Shown: piece after piece, positions 32,180 through 41,012 of the stretch
Layout: every line of letters begins with the position of its first letter
Position numbering within the stretch: position 1 is the stretch's first letter
Source: DATKKK01 sp964354625
GTDB taxonomy: Archaea > Thermoproteota > Bathyarchaeia > Bathyarchaeales > Bathycorpusculaceae
Reading direction: 5' to 3'
NCBI GenBank assembly: GCA_964354625.1
Contig: CAYHAK010000001.1
Coordinates: 26,188 to 90,187, forward strand
DNA length: 64,000 nucleotides
Notes under the pieces: generated by a model
Told to the model about the DNA's origin: nothing
The model's input: the letters and a program-made list of their open reading frames with translations, nothing else
Databases searched by the model: none
Program-made: the position numbers and the translations under genes

Positions 32180-34507
32180 ATGAAGCATGCCGCTGCAACT
32201 AGCCTTCAAGAGAGGGCCCAGGTGCGCGTCAAAATCAACGTCAAAGGCATCGTCCAAGGCGTAGGCTTCCGCCCCTTCATCTGCCGCACCGCCGCAGCCA
32301 ACAAACTCAACGGCTACGTCAAGAACCTAGGCGATGCAGGGGTCGAAATCCTCCTGGAAGGAACAGAAGAAAACGTCAAGACCTTCCTCCACGACCTCAA
32401 ACAGAAGAAGCCACCGCTCGCCCAGATCTACGAACTCACCACGATCAGACTGCGGGGCAAAGACGAGCACAAAGCCTTCACCATCCACAGAAGCTCCAAG
32501 GAAGCCGAACACTCAGGCTCAGTCATCCCGCCTGACGTGGCCATATGCGACGAATGCCTCAGCGAACTCGCGCAGCCGCAGGATCATAGACACGACTATT
32601 TCTTTATCACATGCACCAACTGCGGTCCGCGTTACACGATAATTGAGCAACTGCCCTACGACCGCGAAAACACCACCATGCGAGATTTCCAGATGTGCAG
32701 TTACTGCCAAGGCCAATACGCTGACCCGTTGAATAGGCGCTTCCACGCACAAACCGTGGCCTGCCCAGTCTGCGGCCCAAAAGCCTACCTCGCCACTAGC
32801 AAAGGCGAACTTGTGGCGTGTAATGACCCGATTCGCGAGGCGGGAAAGCTGCTCGCGGAAGGCCAAGTGCTCGCCGTCAAAGGTTATGGCGGCTTCCACG
32901 TTGCCACAGCCACCACCATTGACAAACCGCTCGAAAGTCTCAGGCAGGTCAAGCACCGCAGCCAGAAGCCTTTCGCCGTCATGGCCCGCGACCTCACAAC
33001 CGTCAAGAGCTTCGCCGAAGTGGGCGAAGCCGAAGCCAACCTCTTGGCCTCATACACGAGGCCGATAGTGCTGCTCAGCAAGAGCAAAGACTACCATCTC
33101 TCAGGCTTGATCGCACCCAGTTTGCACAACGTAGGAGTCATGCTGCCCTACACGGGCCTGCACTACATGCTCTTTGACGCTACAGACGAGCCTGCCTTCG
33201 TGATGACCAGCGCCAATCCGCCCAATCAACCTATAATAACCGACAACCAAGAGGCACTCAGAACACTCGGCGACACAGTTGACTATTTCCTTTTCCACAA
33301 CCGCGCAATAGCCTATAGGTGCGACGACTCGGTTCTCCGCATGCACGACAAACGCAAAGTGTTTATTCGCCGCTCACGAGGCTACGCACCTTCGCCGATA
33401 CTGCTCAAGAGAAAGGCGAAGCGTTGCGTGGTCGGCCTTGGCGGGGAACTCAACAACACTGCCTGCGTGCTACTTGAAGACAGGGCCTTCGTATCCCAGC
33501 ACATAGGCGACGTCGAAAACATCGAAACCATAAGCTTCCTCGAAAACACCGTCAAGCACCTGATACGCCTCACCAACAGCAAAGTCCACGCAATAGCATG
33601 CGACCTCCACCCCAAGTTTACAACCACAAAGCTTGCCCAAGAAATGGCGGAACGGAACAGCTGGCGACTCTTCCAAGTGCAGCACCACTACGCGCATGTC
33701 GCTGCTTTGATGGCTGAATACGGCGTGAAGGAGATGATGGGCGTATGCTGCGACGGTTACGGCTACGGCCTCGACGGAGAAGCGTGGGGAGGTGAGATCC
33801 TGATGTGCTCACAAGACACGTTCGGATTTGAACGTGTCGCCCACCTTGAACCGCAGCCTCTGACAGGCGGCGACTTGGCCACACGCTACCCACTGCGAAT
33901 GGCCGCAGGCATCCTCCACAAGCACACGGGCATCGAGGACTGGCTCCTCCAGAACAAGCAGTATTTTCCACACGGCGAGAACGAGATCCGCATACTCCTC
34001 CACCAACTCAGAAAAAGCAGCGGAGTGGCCCAAACCACCAGCTGTGGAAGAGTACTTGACGCGGTCGCCGCTGTTCTGGGCGTGTGTTACGAGCGCAACT
34101 ATGAGGGCGAACCAGCCATGAAGCTCGAGTCGGCTGCACGTGGAGGCAGAGACATCCTCAGGCTGAAACCGAAGACAAAGGGCGACATGCTCGAAACCTC
34201 TCGGCTGCTGCTGAGCCTTTTCGAGAAGAGGCACGAGCATCGAGTGGCAGACTTGGCCTACTCTGCCCATGCCTACCTAGCCCGAGGCTTGGCTGCACTG
34301 GCCTTGGAAAAAGCGTCAGAAAGCCACATTAGCACAATAGGCTTCTCTGGTGGGGTAGCATGCAACGAGATTCTGACCGCCATCATGCGAAAGACCATCA
34401 AGAAAGAAGGCCTGCGCTTTCTGGTTCACGAAGCCATCCCGCCTGGCGATGGAGGCGTATCCTTCGGCCAATCAATAGCCGCAGGCTTCTCCAACCTTGA
34501 ACCATAA
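32180..34507 (+). CDS. hypF: Carbamoyltransferase HypF
   Basis: The 775-aa protein has the complete HypF order: acylphosphatase domain (about 14-105, VKGIVQGVGFRPFI), two zinc fingers (CDECLSEL...CTNCGPRYT and CSYCQGQY...CPVCG, about 120-190), YrdC-like domain (about 205-385, VKGYGGFHV), and Kae1-like carbamoyltransferase domain (from about 410, HHYAHVAALMAEY and the GFSGGVACN stretch). It makes the CN ligand precursor for NiFe-hydrogenase from carbamoyl phosphate and passes it to HypE. It heads hypF-hypC-hypD. The promoter may be the GATATAAAT near 32113-32121. Confidence 0.95.
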   Translation: MKHAAATSLQERAQVRVKINVKGIVQGVGFRPFICRTAAANKLNGYVKNLGDAGVEILLEGTEENVKTFLHDLKQKKPPLAQIYELTTIRLRGKDEHKAFTIHRSSKEAEHSGSVIPPDVAICDECLSELAQPQDHRHDYFFITCTNCGPRYTIIEQLPYDRENTTMRDFQMCSYCQGQYADPLNRRFHAQTVACPVCGPKAYLATSKGELVACNDPIREAGKLLAEGQVLAVKGYGGFHVATATTIDKPLESLRQVKHRSQKPFAVMARDLTTVKSFAEVGEAEANLLASYTRPIVLLSKSKDYHLSGLIAPSLHNVGVMLPYTGLHYMLFDATDEPAFVMTSANPPNQPIITDNQEALRTLGDTVDYFLFHNRAIAYRCDDSVLRMHDKRKVFIRRSRGYAPSPILLKRKAKRCVVGLGGELNNTACVLLEDRAFVSQHIGDVENIETISFLENTVKHLIRLTNSKVHAIACDLHPKFTTTKLAQEMAERNSWRLFQVQHHYAHVAALMAEYGVKEMMGVCCDGYGYGLDGEAWGGEILMCSQDTFGFERVAHLEPQPLTGGDLATRYPLRMAAGILHKHTGIEDWLLQNKQYFPHGENEIRILLHQLRKSSGVAQTTSCGRVLDAVAAVLGVCYERNYEGEPAMKLESAARGGRDILRLKPKTKGDMLETSRLLLSLFEKRHEHRVADLAYSAHAYLARGLAALALEKASESHISTIGFSGGVACNEILTAIMRKTIKKEGLRFLVHEAIPPGDGGVSFGQSIAAGFSNLEP

Positions 34508-34548
34508 CCGATTTATCCCTGTCCAAGTCTGGGTACGGTTGACGAGTC

Positions 34549-34779
34549 ATGTGTCTGGCGATTCCCGGCAAGATCAAAAGCATCGAACAGGACAAGGCGA
34601 AAGTGGACTTCGGCGAAGGCGTCCTCCGCGAAGTCAACATAACCCTCGTGAACGCAAGCGTAGGCGACTACGTTTTGGTGCACGCAGGCTACGCCATCGA
34701 AGTCTTAGACGAGAAAGACGCGCTGGAAACGCTGAATCTGTGGAAAGAGATTCTCCAAGCCGAGACCAGCCAGAAATAG
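34549..34779 (+). CDS. hypC: Hydrogenase assembly chaperone HypC
   Basis: The 76-aa HypC starts MCLAIPGKIKSIEQ; the Cys directly after the initiator Met is the iron-binding residue that works with HypD. The remaining beta-barrel and the VHAGYAIEVLDEKDALE helix are normal. It lies 41 bp after hypF and 21 bp before hypD. Confidence 0.95.
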   Translation: MCLAIPGKIKSIEQDKAKVDFGEGVLREVNITLVNASVGDYVLVHAGYAIEVLDEKDALETLNLWKEILQAETSQK

Positions 34780-34800
34780 AACCGCCCCTGCTGATCGGAA

Positions 34801-36072
34801 ATGTCTTCGAAACTGAGGTTCAGAGACCCCGAACTGGCAAAACGCGTGGCCGAGAAGATCAATAGGCTCGCCCTAGAAGAGGGAACAATCAAGATCTGCC
34901 ATGTGTGCGGCACGCACGAGTGGACGATAACGCATTTTGGCATACGTAGCCTACTGCCCTCCAACGTGGAAGTCATAGCAGGACCAGGCTGTCCAGTGTG
35001 CATAGTTCCAGCCTCCGAAGTAGACGAAGCCGTCCAACTGGCCCAAATGGGCATTGTTGTTACGTGCTTCGGCGATGTACTACGTGTTCCCGGCTCCAAG
35101 ATGTCCCTTTTGGACGCCAAAGCCAAAGGCGCTGACGTGCGCGTCGTCTACGGCGTCGGAGACGCAGTCAACATGTCTGCGAAAGAGCCGGACAAACAGT
35201 TTACTTTTTTCGCCGTTGGCTTCGAAACAACCGCACCGTCCACAGCCGTCGAAATCATCAACAAGCCTCCGAAAAACCTGAGCTTCCTCGTGTCCCATAG
35301 GCTGATACCGCCTGCCATGAAGCTCCTCGTGGAAATGAAGGACCTGAACCTCAACGGCTTCATCGCGCCAGGCCACGCCAGCACGATCATCGGACTCAAA
35401 CCCTACGAAGTCTTCCCCGAGAAATACGGCATGCCCACTGTCGTGGGAGGCTTCGAACCACTAGACGTGCTCTTCGCGGTCTACATGATCATGAGACAGC
35501 TGGATGAAGGCAAACCTCGCTTGGAAAACGAGTATGTACGCGCTGTCCACTGGGAAGGCAACACTAAAGCCCAACAGCTTATGCGAAAAGCCTTCGACGT
35601 TGTTGATGGAAGCTGGCGAGGACTAGGCACAATCCCAGCCTCCAAGTTGACGCTCCGCACACAATACCGAGCCTACGATGCGCGCTTGAAACACGGAGTA
35701 AAGGTCGAACAAGGTATGGACACACCACAAGGCTGCCAATGTCATCTAGTCGTTGTAGGCAAGATCAAACCAAACCAATGTCCGCTGTTCCTGAAAGCCT
35801 GCACCCCACAGAAACCTATAGGCGCCTGCATGGTAAGCAGCGAAGGCACCTGCCGCATATGGGCGGAGACAATAAATAGCAAACAGCCAATAGGCTACAC
35901 AAAGGTGTTAGTGATGTCTGATAGAGACGTAGAGATTTCCGAAATGCGAGAACGGATAGTGAAGCTGGAAGTTAAAGTCGAAGAACTGACCAAACGTATA
36001 GACGGCATGCAGAGCTACATGAAAGAGCTGTACAAGTACCTGCAACAGAACCCTGGCAAGTCACTGTTCTAG
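34801..36072 (+). CDS. hypD: Hydrogenase formation protein HypD with C-terminal coiled coil
   Basis: HypD motifs are intact: CHVCGTHEWTI near 34-44 and GPGCPVCIVP near 63-72 for the Fe-CN site, FFAVGFETTAPSTA, GFIAPGHASTIIG and the 4Fe-4S cysteines near the end of the core (PQGCQCHLV, NQCPLFLKAC, GACMVSSEGTC). HypD is usually about 350-375 aa; here residues about 375-423 add a heptad-rich tail (EISEMRERIVKLEVKVEELT) with coiled-coil character. It builds the Fe(CN)2CO group with HypC. The tail may mediate oligomerisation, which is inference. Confidence 0.93.
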   Translation: MSSKLRFRDPELAKRVAEKINRLALEEGTIKICHVCGTHEWTITHFGIRSLLPSNVEVIAGPGCPVCIVPASEVDEAVQLAQMGIVVTCFGDVLRVPGSKMSLLDAKAKGADVRVVYGVGDAVNMSAKEPDKQFTFFAVGFETTAPSTAVEIINKPPKNLSFLVSHRLIPPAMKLLVEMKDLNLNGFIAPGHASTIIGLKPYEVFPEKYGMPTVVGGFEPLDVLFAVYMIMRQLDEGKPRLENEYVRAVHWEGNTKAQQLMRKAFDVVDGSWRGLGTIPASKLTLRTQYRAYDARLKHGVKVEQGMDTPQGCQCHLVVVGKIKPNQCPLFLKACTPQKPIGACMVSSEGTCRIWAETINSKQPIGYTKVLVMSDRDVEISEMRERIVKLEVKVEELTKRIDGMQSYMKELYKYLQQNPGKSLF

Positions 36073-36166
36073 AAGTGCAGCAAAACAAGTAGCGCGAAAG
36101 CCTTCTCGCTTGAGTTGACAAATCTTATAAGGGCAATGCTGACAATATGGCAAGCGAGGAAAAAAA

Positions 36167-36445
36167 ATGCTGTTAGAATACTTGATACCCCTACTGATCG
36201 CACAAGACGAACTGGCATGGGGATTCTTCGGCCTTGGCCTTCTGTGCCTAGCAATACCGATAGTCTGGTTCATCATCTCCATCCTGATCTGCATTTGGGT
36301 CTACAGAGACGCAGAAGGACGTGGAATGAGCGGGATCCTGTGGCTCATAATAATACTAATCACCGGAATCGTCGGCCTCATCATATACCTAATCGTCAGG
36401 AAAGACAAATCCGCAGCCAAAGGCGCGCCGCCACCACCGCCGTAA
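36167..36445 (+). CDS. Small two-helix membrane protein
   Basis: The 92-aa product has two or three hydrophobic segments (about 1-45 and 55-78) separated by the polar VYRDAEGRGMSG turn, and ends in KDKSAAKGAPPPPP. The turn resembles the PLDc_N/phospholipase-D-nuclease N-terminal family of small membrane proteins. GAGGAAAAAA lies upstream of ATG 36167. Function unknown. Confidence 0.7.
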   Translation: MLLEYLIPLLIAQDELAWGFFGLGLLCLAIPIVWFIISILICIWVYRDAEGRGMSGILWLIIILITGIVGLIIYLIVRKDKSAAKGAPPPPP

Positions 36446-36448
36446 CAA

Positions 36449-36471
36449 GGGAGACTTAACACTCCTTTTTT
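36449..36471 (+). terminator. Hairpin plus T6 terminator
   Basis: GGAG (36450-36453) pairs with CTCC (36462-36465) and is followed by six T, 4 bp after the stop of the small membrane protein and before the next gene at 36496. Confidence 0.5.
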
Positions 36472-36495
36472 ATCTTTTCCGAAGGATACACATCT

Positions 36496-37128
36496 ATGCA
36501 ACTAGCCGACGAAATAGTCCGTTTGTTTAACTTCATCGGCAGTTTGGTTTGCCATCAACGTCCAGAAAGAACGCTGTGGATAGGGGGACGCTACCTTCCC
36601 GTGTGCGCGAGGGACACTGGAGCCCTAACAGGGCTTTTGCTGGGATACGGACTAGTACTCTTACTTCGGAAAAAAGGAGCAAGAGGCCCTCCTCACTTGT
36701 ACATGACTCTTTCCATGCTGCTCCCAATGCTGATAGATTCCTTAGCGCAGCTATTCGGTTTCTGGACAAGCACGAATGACGTACGGCTACTCACAGGACT
36801 CCTATTTGGCACGGCACTGGCACCGATGCTGGTGTACTTGCTAGCGCTTTCTCCACTCAATGGAAAGATCTCAGTACTGAAGAGGCTCCAGCCAAGCGCT
36901 ACTGACTTGGATGACAAGAATTCGTGGCTCGATGCAAAGGCACTCGTCGTCGGGACGGTGTTGTCAATCGGCCTTTTCCTTGTCATAAGAGGGCTTGTTG
37001 GTTCAGAGTTCGCCTTTTTCTATTGGTTGTTGAGCGTGCCTACGGTGACAGGGAGCGTGTGGCACGTTTTCGTTTTGCCTCCGTTGCTACTGGTCGCGGC
37101 GCTAAGCAAGCATGTTCGCCGAGAGTGA
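36496..37128 (+). CDS. DUF2085-type polytopic membrane protein
   Basis: The 210-aa protein carries the DUF2085 signature: CHQRPERTLWIGGRYLPVCARDTGALTGLLLGY is the conserved opening (Cys19-His20 and the CARDTG box at about 37-42), followed by about five transmembrane helices. The conserved Cys/His at the membrane face suggests metal or redox involvement, but the family has no established role. It is convergent with hypE (8-bp gap). Confidence 0.75.
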   Translation: MQLADEIVRLFNFIGSLVCHQRPERTLWIGGRYLPVCARDTGALTGLLLGYGLVLLLRKKGARGPPHLYMTLSMLLPMLIDSLAQLFGFWTSTNDVRLLTGLLFGTALAPMLVYLLALSPLNGKISVLKRLQPSATDLDDKNSWLDAKALVVGTVLSIGLFLVIRGLVGSEFAFFYWLLSVPTVTGSVWHVFVLPPLLLVAALSKHVRRE

Positions 37129-37136
37129 AGCGCTTT

Positions 37137-38204
37137 CTAGCATATCCTGGGAACGGGGTCACCTATGGGTCTGGCGACTATTCTTTTTCCGCCTACGACC
37201 GTCTGCATAGCCACGCCGTCGAAGGCCTTCGTTGTCTCCCCAATGATCTGAGCTTCCTTTCCTTCGCTGGTTTTCCGCAGAAACTTCAAAACTTCATCTG
37301 CTTTCTCTCTTGCCGTGCCTATGATGATTTTTCCTTCGTTTCCGATCTCTAGGGGGTCGAGGCCTAGCATTTCGCAGGCTGCTCTCACGTCTTCTCTGAT
37401 AGGTATCGTCTCTTCATGAAGCAATATGCCTACGTGGGATTTTTCGCTGAACTCGTTTATGGCGTCAGCCAACCCGCCTCTGGTGGGGTCTTTCATAGCC
37501 ACGATACCTCCAACCTCACCGAGCAATCGCTGAATCAGCTTGTTCAGCGGTTTCACGTCGGACTCGATGCCGCTCCCGAAGCTCAGACCTTCCTGCGCGG
37601 ACAACACAGCTAACCCATGGTCGCCAATCGTGCCCGACAGTACTATTCTGTCGCCTGCGGCAAGGTTAGAGTCCAGCATCCAACGCGCCTTGAAGCCTCG
37701 ACTGAACTCCTTCACAACTTCAAGGTTCTTCTCCAAGGCTGGTGTTCTTCTACCTATGCCTGACACATTTATCATGCAACCTCCGAGGCTTCCTTTCTCA
37801 ACGACCTTCGTGTCGCCCGTGACGATGCTCACATCTGCCTCCAGGCACGTCTTCTGCATGCTGGCCAAGATACGCTCAAAATCAGCCAAAGGCAAGCCCT
37901 CTTCAAGCACAAAACCACAGGCCAAAGCATACGGCTCAGAACCAACAACAGCCAGATCATTAACAGTCCCAGAAATGGAAAGGCGCCCGATGTCGCCGCC
38001 TGGAAAGAAAATGGGCTTCACAGCGTGTGAGTCACTCTTCAGGGCTATGTCGCCCACCACGGCGGCGTCGTCCATGGCCTCAAGCGGAACCTCGGCAATC
38101 TCTGAGCCTCCAAAATACTTCACAACATAATTCTTAACCAAATCATGCATGACCGTTCCGCCGGCACCATGCAGCATAGTAATACGCTCATCGTTCGCGG
38201 CCAA
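37137..38204 (-). CDS. hypE: Hydrogenase maturation protein HypE
   Basis: The AIR-synthase/PurM fold has the HypE opening ITMLHGAGGTVMHDL, DDAAVVGD, GTVNDLAVVGSEPYAL, SIVTGDTKVVEKG and PTRGGLADAINEF, and it ends in PRIC, whose C-terminal Cys is the residue carbamoylated by HypF and dehydrated to thiocyanate. The frame extends to 38558, but that leader is not HypE-like and runs into the ribosomal promoter. I choose TTG 38204, preceded by AGAGGG and a minus-strand TATA-like CTTTATGTTT near 38245; ATG 38177 is the alternative. It lies 1 kb from hypFCD, with two unrelated membrane genes between. Confidence 0.92.
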   Translation of the reverse strand: MAANDERITMLHGAGGTVMHDLVKNYVVKYFGGSEIAEVPLEAMDDAAVVGDIALKSDSHAVKPIFFPGGDIGRLSISGTVNDLAVVGSEPYALACGFVLEEGLPLADFERILASMQKTCLEADVSIVTGDTKVVEKGSLGGCMINVSGIGRRTPALEKNLEVVKEFSRGFKARWMLDSNLAAGDRIVLSGTIGDHGLAVLSAQEGLSFGSGIESDVKPLNKLIQRLLGEVGGIVAMKDPTRGGLADAINEFSEKSHVGILLHEETIPIREDVRAACEMLGLDPLEIGNEGKIIIGTAREKADEVLKFLRKTSEGKEAQIIGETTKAFDGVAMQTVVGGKRIVARPIGDPVPRIC

Positions 38205-38410
38205 CCAAATCCCTCTGGCTGTTGGTTGAATATCTGAGCAGGCTAAACATAAAGGCATCGTGGGATTGCGAATTGGATGAATAAGCTCTTTGCCAGTCGC
38301 CGTCAGGACGTGCTGATGTGACTCTTTTTCTTGGAAAAAAGAAGGCCGGAATTCATGGTATTTTGACATTTTCGAGGACCGCAATCTGGCCTCGGTTTCG
38401 TTTGCTTTAG

Positions 38411-38428
38411 AGGAAAACCATATAAATA
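38411..38428 (+). promoter_or_regulatory. BRE/TATA promoter of the ribosomal operon
   Basis: AGGAAAACCATATAAATA reads as a purine-rich BRE followed by a TATA box (38419-38428), about 40-50 bp before the L22 GTG at 38469. It is the clearest archaeal promoter in the window and shows that this operon starts at L22. Confidence 0.65.
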
Positions 38429-38468
38429 GCCCTACCGCTGTTGTTTTGCAGTCTGGAGAGAGTATACT

Positions 38469-38957
38469 GTGCCAAAATGGGGATACTCGATAATTGAAGG
38501 CGAACTTGATCCCGAAAAAACGGTGAAGGCTAGCGGACGCGAGATCAGAGTATCCCACAAGCTAGCACGCGAAGTGTGCACAACAATCAAGGGAATGATG
38601 CTTACTCAGGCCAAGAAGTACTTGGCGGATGTAGTCACCAAGGAGAAACCGGTGCCCGTTCGAAGATACAACAAGAAAGCAGGCCACCGACACGGCTTAG
38701 TCAAGGCCTTTGCAGGCAGATACCCTGTGAAAGCAGCCAAAACAATCCTCAAAATACTCGAAGGGGCAGAAGCAAACGCCGAAAACAAGGGGCTAGACGC
38801 TGAGCGAATGCGCATTGTCCACGCCGCGGCCTATCCGGGAATGAAGATCAAGCGCTACAAACCCAGGGCCCAAGGAAGAGCATCGCCGAAATTCGAGATC
38901 CTGACACACATCGAAATAGCCCTCGAAGAGAAACCAGAAGCGAAGGAAGAAGTATAA
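38469..38957 (+). CDS. rpl22: Large-subunit ribosomal protein uL22
   Basis: 162 aa from GTG 38469 (PKWGYSIIEGELDPEKTVKASGRE), including the 23S-binding hairpin KKAGHRHGLVKAFAGRYPVKAAK and the conserved end SPKFEILTHIEIALEE. The TAA overlaps the S3 ATG by one base (TAATG). It is the first gene of the operon here: the usual upstream L3-L4-L23-L2-S19 genes are absent. Confidence 0.95.
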   Translation: MPKWGYSIIEGELDPEKTVKASGREIRVSHKLAREVCTTIKGMMLTQAKKYLADVVTKEKPVPVRRYNKKAGHRHGLVKAFAGRYPVKAAKTILKILEGAEANAENKGLDAERMRIVHAAAYPGMKIKRYKPRAQGRASPKFEILTHIEIALEEKPEAKEEV

Positions 38958-39721
38958 TGTCAATCGTCAAGCATTTTGTGACAGAATCACTAAAAAGAAC
39001 TGAAATTGACGAATTCTTGCAGCGAAAACTTGAAAGAGCAGGATATGGCGGAGTGACCATCTCAAAAACTCCGCTTGGGACTCACATAGTCATTTACGCC
39101 ATGCGCCCGGGTCTGGTGATCGGCCGAGGCGGAGAAACCATAAGAGAGATGGCAGCCACGCTGGAACAAACGTTCAAAGTTCCCAACCCACAGATCTCCG
39201 TCTCAGAGATCGAAATACCAGAACTCAACGCCTTCGTGGTGGCGTCGAAAATAGCCTCAGCCCTCCAAAGAGGCGTGCATTTCAGACGCGCGGGATTCTG
39301 GGCTCTAAACCAAGTAATGGAAGCAGGAGCCCTAGGCGCGGAAGTCAGAATAAGCGGAAAACTCAGAACCGAAAGAGCAAGATACGAAAAGTTCAAGGCA
39401 GGGTACCTGCCGAAATGCGGCGAACCCCCACTCAGATATCAGCGAAAAGCCGTGATGCACGTTCAACTGAAACCAGGCATATTCGGCGTCAAGGTGAGAA
39501 TCATGCCCCCAGACGCCATTTTTCCAGACAAGATCAAAATAGCTGAAAAGCTTCCGCCCGAGGAGGAGACGCCTGCAGAACAAGAAGAAGTGGTGACGGA
39601 GAAGGCGTCAGCCGTCGGCGAGGAGGCAGAAGAAGCAACACAAGAAGAAACCAAATCCGGGGAAACGGAAGCAGAGCCAGCTGAAGAAGCAGGCGACGAG
39701 ACAAAGGAGGCCTCCAAGTAA
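38957..39721 (+). CDS. rps3: Small-subunit ribosomal protein uS3
   Basis: 254 aa with the KH type II motif VIGRGGETIREM (about 51-62) and the C-terminal core PPLRYQRKAVMHVQ and IFGVKVRIMPPDA. After about residue 195 a tail of some 55 residues is almost only Glu, Ala, Lys and Thr, acidic in net charge. The stop overlaps the L29 start (TAATG). Confidence 0.95.
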   Translation: MSIVKHFVTESLKRTEIDEFLQRKLERAGYGGVTISKTPLGTHIVIYAMRPGLVIGRGGETIREMAATLEQTFKVPNPQISVSEIEIPELNAFVVASKIASALQRGVHFRRAGFWALNQVMEAGALGAEVRISGKLRTERARYEKFKAGYLPKCGEPPLRYQRKAVMHVQLKPGIFGVKVRIMPPDAIFPDKIKIAEKLPPEEETPAEQEEVVTEKASAVGEEAEEATQEETKSGETEAEPAEEAGDETKEASK

Positions 39722-39963
39722 TGCCGATACTCAGACTCAAAGAAATGCGCAGCATGTCATCAGAAGACCGAACTAAGAGGCTCGGCGAACTCAGAACCGA
39801 GCTCGTCAGGTTGAAAACCATGGTCAGAGCAGGAGGCACCGTGGAAAACCCCGCCCGAATGAAGGGCCTGCGCAGAGCCATAGCCAAGCTTCTAACAGTG
39901 GAAAGGGAAGAAGAGCTCGGATTGAGGAAGACGACAAAGAAGAAGGAGAAGAAGACCAAATGA
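39721..39963 (+). CDS. rpl29: Large-subunit ribosomal protein uL29
   Basis: 80 aa: a helical hairpin beginning PILRLKEMRSMSSEDRTKRLGELRT and RLKTMVRAGGTVENPARMKGLRRAIAKLLTVERE, with a lysine-rich end. It binds 23S rRNA near the tunnel exit. Overlaps Rnp1 by ATGA. Confidence 0.93.
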   Translation: MPILRLKEMRSMSSEDRTKRLGELRTELVRLKTMVRAGGTVENPARMKGLRRAIAKLLTVEREEELGLRKTTKKKEKKTK

Positions 39964-40241
39964 AGATAACGCCTGACATAGTCCGCTGTGAATTCATAGG
40001 CACCGAAGCCAAGGTTGCCAAAAGCTGTCATGAGGACTATGTTGGAGTATTAGGAAAAGTGGTTGATGAAACAAGGAACACGTTCACAATAGTGAACGGC
40101 GGAACAAGGAAGGCAATCATGAAGGAATCAGCAGTTTTTCACTTCAAGTTTCTGGACGGAACAGTTGTCGAAATCAACGGTAAGCTTCTTGTTGGGAGGC
40201 CAGAAGACCGCCTCAAGAAGCACATCAGGAGACTATGGTAA
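39960..40241 (+). CDS. rnp1: Ribonuclease P protein component 1 (Rpp29/Pop4)
   Basis: 93 aa with the Sm-like barrel pattern: RCEFIGTEAKVAKSCHEDY, GVLGKVVDETRNTFTIVNGG, and KESAVFHFKFLDGTVVEINGKLLVGRPEDRLKK. It is an archaeal/eukaryotic RNase P subunit for tRNA 5' processing. Its place between L29 and S17 is the standard archaeal order. Confidence 0.93.
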   Translation: MKITPDIVRCEFIGTEAKVAKSCHEDYVGVLGKVVDETRNTFTIVNGGTRKAIMKESAVFHFKFLDGTVVEINGKLLVGRPEDRLKKHIRRLW

Positions 40242-40558
40242 TGTCGCTTGTTTTCAAGAAACCAAAGAAAAGCTGCGACGACAGAAATTGCCCCTTCCAC
40301 GGCGAACTCCCAGTCAGAGGCCGCGTGCTCGAGGGCGTCGTCGCAGGCGCCAAAATGGACAAAACAGTCGTCGTGAGACGCGACTACCTCTATTACATTC
40401 CGAAGTTCATGAGATACGAAAGAAGGCACAGCCGCATCTCCACCCACAATCCGCCCTGCATAGACGCAAAGGAAGGCGACAAAGTGAAAATAGCCGAATG
40501 CCGCCCACTAAGCAAAACTGTCTCGTTCGTTGTCGTGGAGAAGCTGGAGGCGAAGTAG
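40241..40558 (+). CDS. rps17: Small-subunit ribosomal protein uS17
   Basis: 105 aa from ATG 40241 (another ATG at 40235 is in frame): CDDRNCPFHGELPVRGRVLEG, GAKMDKTVVVRRDYLYYIPKF and the OB-fold end ISTHNPPCIDAKEGDKVKI. The start overlaps the Rnp1 stop (TAATG). Confidence 0.94.
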   Translation: MSLVFKKPKKSCDDRNCPFHGELPVRGRVLEGVVAGAKMDKTVVVRRDYLYYIPKFMRYERRHSRISTHNPPCIDAKEGDKVKIAECRPLSKTVSFVVVEKLEAK

Positions 40559-40559
40559 A

Positions 40560-41000
40560 ATGGCTGCAAAGGCAAAACAGCGAGCATTAACCGCGAAAGG
40601 CATGACCGGACACGGCCCCAAGATTTCAAGAGGACTGCCTACAGGTTCAGCGTTGCGATGCGCAGACAACACAGGAGCAAGAGTGCTACGCCTCATACAG
40701 GTCACCGGTTACAAGGGAAGGCTACGGCGATATCCAACCGCAGCTGTGGGCGACAGAGTGGTCGTTTCAGTCAGACAGGGAACTCCAGACATGAGAAAGA
40801 AGATCTTTCAAGCAGTCGTGGTGAGACAGAAAAAGCCGTTCAGAAGAGTCGACGGCGTCTGGGTTCAGTTTGAGGATAACGCTGCCATAGTGATCACGCC
40901 TGAGGGCGAAATGAAAGGCTCGGAAATCCGTGGACCAGTGGCCAAAGAAGCTGCTGAGAGGTGGCCGAGGCTCGCAAGCGCCGCCAGCATAATCGTGTAA
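40560..41000 (+). CDS. rpl14: Large-subunit ribosomal protein uL14
   Basis: 146 aa from ATG 40560 (AAKAKQRALTAKGMTGHGPK), with LPTGSALRCADNTGARVLRLIQV and the conserved RVDGVWVQFEDNAAIVITPEGEMKGSEIRGPV region (positions 95-130). The frame is open to 40530 but the L14 start is set by homology and 1-bp spacing from S17. Confidence 0.95.
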   Translation: MAAKAKQRALTAKGMTGHGPKISRGLPTGSALRCADNTGARVLRLIQVTGYKGRLRRYPTAAVGDRVVVSVRQGTPDMRKKIFQAVVVRQKKPFRRVDGVWVQFEDNAAIVITPEGEMKGSEIRGPVAKEAAERWPRLASAASIIV

Positions 41001-41012
41001 AGAGGCACAAAC

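Noticed and set aside
38205..38558. N-terminal extension of HypE
   Set aside because: It would run over the ribosomal promoter and the L22 start and is unlike any HypE N-terminus.
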